This document shows positions 59,946-64,000 of a DNA stretch of 64,000 nt, piece after piece. The notes beneath the pieces are model-generated. The model was not told the origin of the DNA. It saw only the letters and a list, made by a program, of their open reading frames with translations, and ran no database searches. Numbering within the stretch: position 1 is the first letter of the stretch; every line of letters begins with the position of its first letter. The DNA comes from Verrucomicrobiaceae bacterium (GTDB taxonomy: Bacteria; Verrucomicrobiota; Verrucomicrobiia; Verrucomicrobiales; Verrucomicrobiaceae). The position numbers and the translations under genes are program-made. The stretch spans positions 43,688 to 107,687 of the forward strand of contig JAIBCL010000021.1 in NCBI GenBank assembly GCA_019694165.1. The letters are read 5' to 3'.

Positions 59946-60623
59946 TCAGGGCTTGCCTGCGGTGTAGAGCGTGGCGATGCCGAAACTCAACGGGCGCGAC
60001 ACCGGCTCGGCAAAGCCGCAGTCACGCATCAGTGCCTCCATCCTCGCGCCGGAGGGGAAGCGTTCGATCGAACCGCAGAGGTACTCGTAAGCCTCGCGTT
60101 TTCCCGTGAGCACTCCCGCCACGCGCGGCATGATGTGCTTCAGATAAAAGACATACGGACCTCGCAGCAGCAGCCAAGATGGCAGGGAGAAATCCAGCAC
60201 CACGAGGCGCCCGCCGGGCCTCAGCACGCGGAGCATCTCCTTCAGCGCGCCGGGCCACGAGGCCATGTTCCGCAGCCCGAAGGCCACAGTGACGACGTCG
60301 AAGCTCGCGTCCGCGAGGGGCAGCGCCATCGCATCGGCGGCGACGACGTTTTGAAAACCCTGCCGCTGCGCCTGCCGCATCATCGGCACAGAGAAGTCCG
60401 CGCCGAGCACCCGCGCGGAAGGGCATGCGCCCTGGATGGCGAGCGCGAGGTCACCGCTGCCCGTGGCCAGGTCCAGCACATGACCGGGCGCGAACGATTC
60501 CACGAGCCGCGCGGTCTTCCGCCGCCACAGCACGTCAGTGCCCAGACTCAGGACGTGATTCGTCAGCACGTAGCGCCGGGCGATGCCCGCGAAAGCCTCC
60601 TTCACATACCGTGCATCCTGCAT
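59946..60623 (-). CDS. UbiE/MenG-family quinone methyltransferase
   Basis: A 225-residue SAM-dependent C-methyltransferase for demethylmenaquinone or a ubiquinone precursor. DLATGSGDLALAI is the SAM-binding motif, GLRNMASWPGALKEMLRVLRPGG is the UbiE signature 2, and YVFYLKHIMPRVAGVLTGKREAYEYL matches the family C-terminus. Verrucomicrobiota mostly use menaquinone, so MenG is the more likely role. The stop codon coincides with the 3-bp duplication of the adjacent MITE. Confidence 0.9.
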   Translation of the reverse strand: MQDARYVKEAFAGIARRYVLTNHVLSLGTDVLWRRKTARLVESFAPGHVLDLATGSGDLALAIQGACPSARVLGADFSVPMMRQAQRQGFQNVVAADAMALPLADASFDVVTVAFGLRNMASWPGALKEMLRVLRPGGRLVVLDFSLPSWLLLRGPYVFYLKHIMPRVAGVLTGKREAYEYLCGSIERFPSGARMEALMRDCGFAEPVSRPLSFGIATLYTAGKP

Positions 60624-60660
60624 CTCCTCGATTCGGAGCCGGCCCGTTTCACCCGCTGTT

Positions 60661-60745
60661 TGGTGCTCACGAGAGGACTCGAACCTCCACGATGTTACTC
60701 ATTAGATCCTGAATCTAACGCGTCTACCAATTCCGCCACGTGAGC
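60661..60745 (-). tRNA. tRNA-Leu (anticodon CAG)
   Basis: On the minus strand the acceptor GCTCACG pairs with CGTGAGC. The anticodon arm TTAGA-TTCAGGA-TCTAA gives CAG. A class II variable arm and T loop TTCGAGT are present. The discriminator is A at 60664, and CCA is encoded at 60661-60663. It reads CUG leucine codons, the most frequent ones in this GC-rich genome. Confidence 0.96.
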
Positions 60746-60894
60746 AATGGGTGCTGGCCGGCGAGGGCGCATTCTTCACCCGGAAAAAGTTTTCTCAACC
60801 GGAAATCCCGCCGCCAGCCGCAAAACAAGGCCGTGCAGGCAACACAAAGCGGAACATGACAAGCCTCCGTGATGCCGCTACACCTTCCCGGTCC

Positions 60895-61776
60895 ATGCAC
60901 ACCCCGGCCGCCATTCGAGAGCTGTCCGAGACTCACACCCTCGGCGACCGCACGATCTGCCGCGTGGCAAAAGCGCGCGCCGAGGACCGCCGGCCATGGA
61001 TCCGCTCCGCACCCGTCTGCTCCATGCTCGCCGCACACCGCATCGCGCACGCGGGCGTGATGACGGCGCACCATCCGTATCGCGTGGTGCGGATGCACCA
61101 GGGCGGGCTCTACTTCCTGGCGTGCATCGAGGGCGAGGGCCGCGTGCTCGTCGATGGCCGATGGCAGAAGTGCGGGGCCGGCATGGCTGTGGCGCTGCCG
61201 CCTTTCATGGTCAATGCGTTCGAGGCCGTGAAGGACCGCGAGTGGAAATGCTGCTGGGTGCGCTACGAGCAGCAGCCGGAGCAAAAGCCCATCCTTTCGT
61301 CGAGTTCGCCCGTCATGGCGCGCTACGATGGCCGCGGGCTGTGGCATGCCATCGAGGGCCTCGTCGCCGAGGCCTCCGGCATCGCGCTGCCGGCCGCCAT
61401 GTTTCACTGGATCGAGCTGGTGCAAAACTACGTCGAGCGCTTTGCGGAGCCCTGGCAGCAGGACGACCGCCTCTGGCGCTTGTGGGAAAAAGTGTCCGCC
61501 AATGTGGGCCACGACTGGACGCTCTACGAACTCGCCGCGGAGGCCCATGTGAGCGCCGAGCATCTGCGCCGCCTCTGCCGCCGCTCGCTGGGCCGCAGCC
61601 CCATGCATCACGTCACCTGGTTGCGCATGAGGAAAGCCGCCGAGCTTCTCTCCACCACCCCGCTCAAAGTCGAGACCGTGGCCAACGCCGTCGGCTACCA
61701 AAACGCCTTCGTGTTCTCGAACACCTTCAAGAAGTGGATTGGCTGGAGGCCGAGCGAGCATCGCGGACGCCGCTGA
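60895..61776 (+). CDS. AraC-family transcriptional regulator
   Basis: About 293 residues from the ATG at 60895; ATGs at 60856 and 60751 are also in frame. An N-terminal cupin-like sensing region (GEGRVLVDGRWQKCGAGMAV) is followed by the two-HTH AraC domain: WTLYELAAEAHVSAEHLRRLCRRSLGRSPMHHV and VETVANAVGYQNAFVFSNTFKKWIGWRPSE. It likely controls carbohydrate or related genes, but no obvious target is adjacent. A tRNA gene lies immediately upstream on the other strand. Confidence 0.9.
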   Translation: MHTPAAIRELSETHTLGDRTICRVAKARAEDRRPWIRSAPVCSMLAAHRIAHAGVMTAHHPYRVVRMHQGGLYFLACIEGEGRVLVDGRWQKCGAGMAVALPPFMVNAFEAVKDREWKCCWVRYEQQPEQKPILSSSSPVMARYDGRGLWHAIEGLVAEASGIALPAAMFHWIELVQNYVERFAEPWQQDDRLWRLWEKVSANVGHDWTLYELAAEAHVSAEHLRRLCRRSLGRSPMHHVTWLRMRKAAELLSTTPLKVETVANAVGYQNAFVFSNTFKKWIGWRPSEHRGRR

Positions 61777-62325
61777 TTTCGATCCCTGACTGTAGCGGGT
61801 CCCTGAAAAAGGGCTGCGGAAACAGATTCGGAGCGCAGCGGTACGGACTGCAAGGCGGGTGGTGCAGCCACTATCCAGGCGATAACGGCAAAGCACCCAA
61901 CGCAGCAGTCAGTGCCGCCCCGCCCGAAGATGCGACACATGCATTTTTCAGCAGCCTGTTCGGCTCGTCGCCATGCGTGGACGGAGTTCCGGCGCGTCAA
62001 GACATGCGCCCCCAAAAGACCCCACGACTGACCGCCGCCCCAGCCGCAGGCAGCCTGCCTGCAACCGGCCTCTGTCAGGCCGCTTGGCACTGCATCTCCT
62101 TCCGCCGCATGGGTGCCATCGGCAAATGTGCCGCTGCCGCTTTACAACCCCCGCTCACCATGCAAGATGCCGCGCTTTCCCGCCCGGCATCTTCGCATTC
62201 ACGGCATTTCCACCTGCGAACCCGGCCCCGAAAGCGCTCCAAACATCACGCTTTCATCCTCCTCACTCAAGGAACCTCCTGTCAATCCTGCCAATCCTGT
62301 CAAAAGACGCCGCCTCACTCTCTCC
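61777..62325. other. Intergenic stretch before carB
   Basis: No convincing gene is seen in 549 bp; the open frames are Arg/Pro/Ser-rich. It includes a nonamer array at 62275-62301. The carB promoter should lie here, but I cannot pick hexamers with confidence. Confidence 0.55.
62275..62301. repeat. Nonamer repeat array upstream of carB
   Basis: Three tandem 9-bp units: CCTCCTGTC, AATCCTGCC, AATCCTGTC, ending 24 bp before the carB ATG. This kind of AATCCTGTC repeat is, from memory, dispersed in several environmental bacterial genomes. Confidence 0.65.

Positions 62326-64000
<1,675 letters not shown>

Overview
The window is a GC-rich chromosomal segment from a free-living Gram-negative bacterium, most likely a member of the Verrucomicrobiota. 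I infer this from the mix of Tat-exported Gfo/Idh/MocA oxidoreductases, a sulfatase, secreted esterases, BlaI/M56 regulators, an elaborate pilin-like locus and start codons that lack Shine-Dalgarno sequences. No rRNA gene is present, so the taxonomic call is an inference. There is no CRISPR array and no prophage.

Layout: 48-9821 is a ten-gene, same-strand operon for a type IV filament-like machine: four pilin-like proteins, a PilT-type ATPase, four PilM/N/O/P-like assembly candidates and a PilC/GspF platform protein. It has no secretin or prepilin peptidase. A tRNA-Leu, a CPBP protease, a small protein and a TPM-domain protein follow (10162-12439). Next come nuoD and nuoE separated by an unrelated small gene (12622-14815), then a BlaI repressor with an M56 protease fused to a Wzz-like coiled-coil region (14872-17453). 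A glycosyltransferase, a TPR membrane protein, a nucleotide-sugar epimerase, an aldolase and an oxidoreductase occupy 17945-24204.

24375-33702 holds small unknown proteins, a sulfatase, an esterase, a TPR protein, a metallophosphoesterase and mnmA. After a FabZ-like dehydratase, an FmdB-like protein and tRNA-Ser, 34740-40277 looks like an accessory island (small ORF, HigBA-type toxin-antitoxin pair, gene relic, single-chain Type IIG restriction-modification enzyme).

40465-52285 mixes housekeeping operons (rpmJ-rpsM-rpsK-rpsD and nusA-infB-rbfA) with a second oxidoreductase, galM, a PP2C phosphatase, a Uma2 protein and a PHB-depolymerase-like esterase. Both housekeeping operons have intrinsic-terminator hairpins about 20 nt before the first start codon, suggesting attenuation. 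The right end carries an HslV-like Ntn hydrolase, a secreted peptidase, a sialidase-like protein, fabG, a MITE-like element, ubiE/menG, tRNA-Leu, an AraC regulator and the 5' part of carB.

The less ordinary features are the filament locus, the M56-Wzz fusion with its palindromic operators, the 297-bp MITE with 17-bp terminal repeats and a TCA target duplication, and short 6-, 7- and 9-bp tandem arrays, two of which lie in frame inside mnmA and carB.
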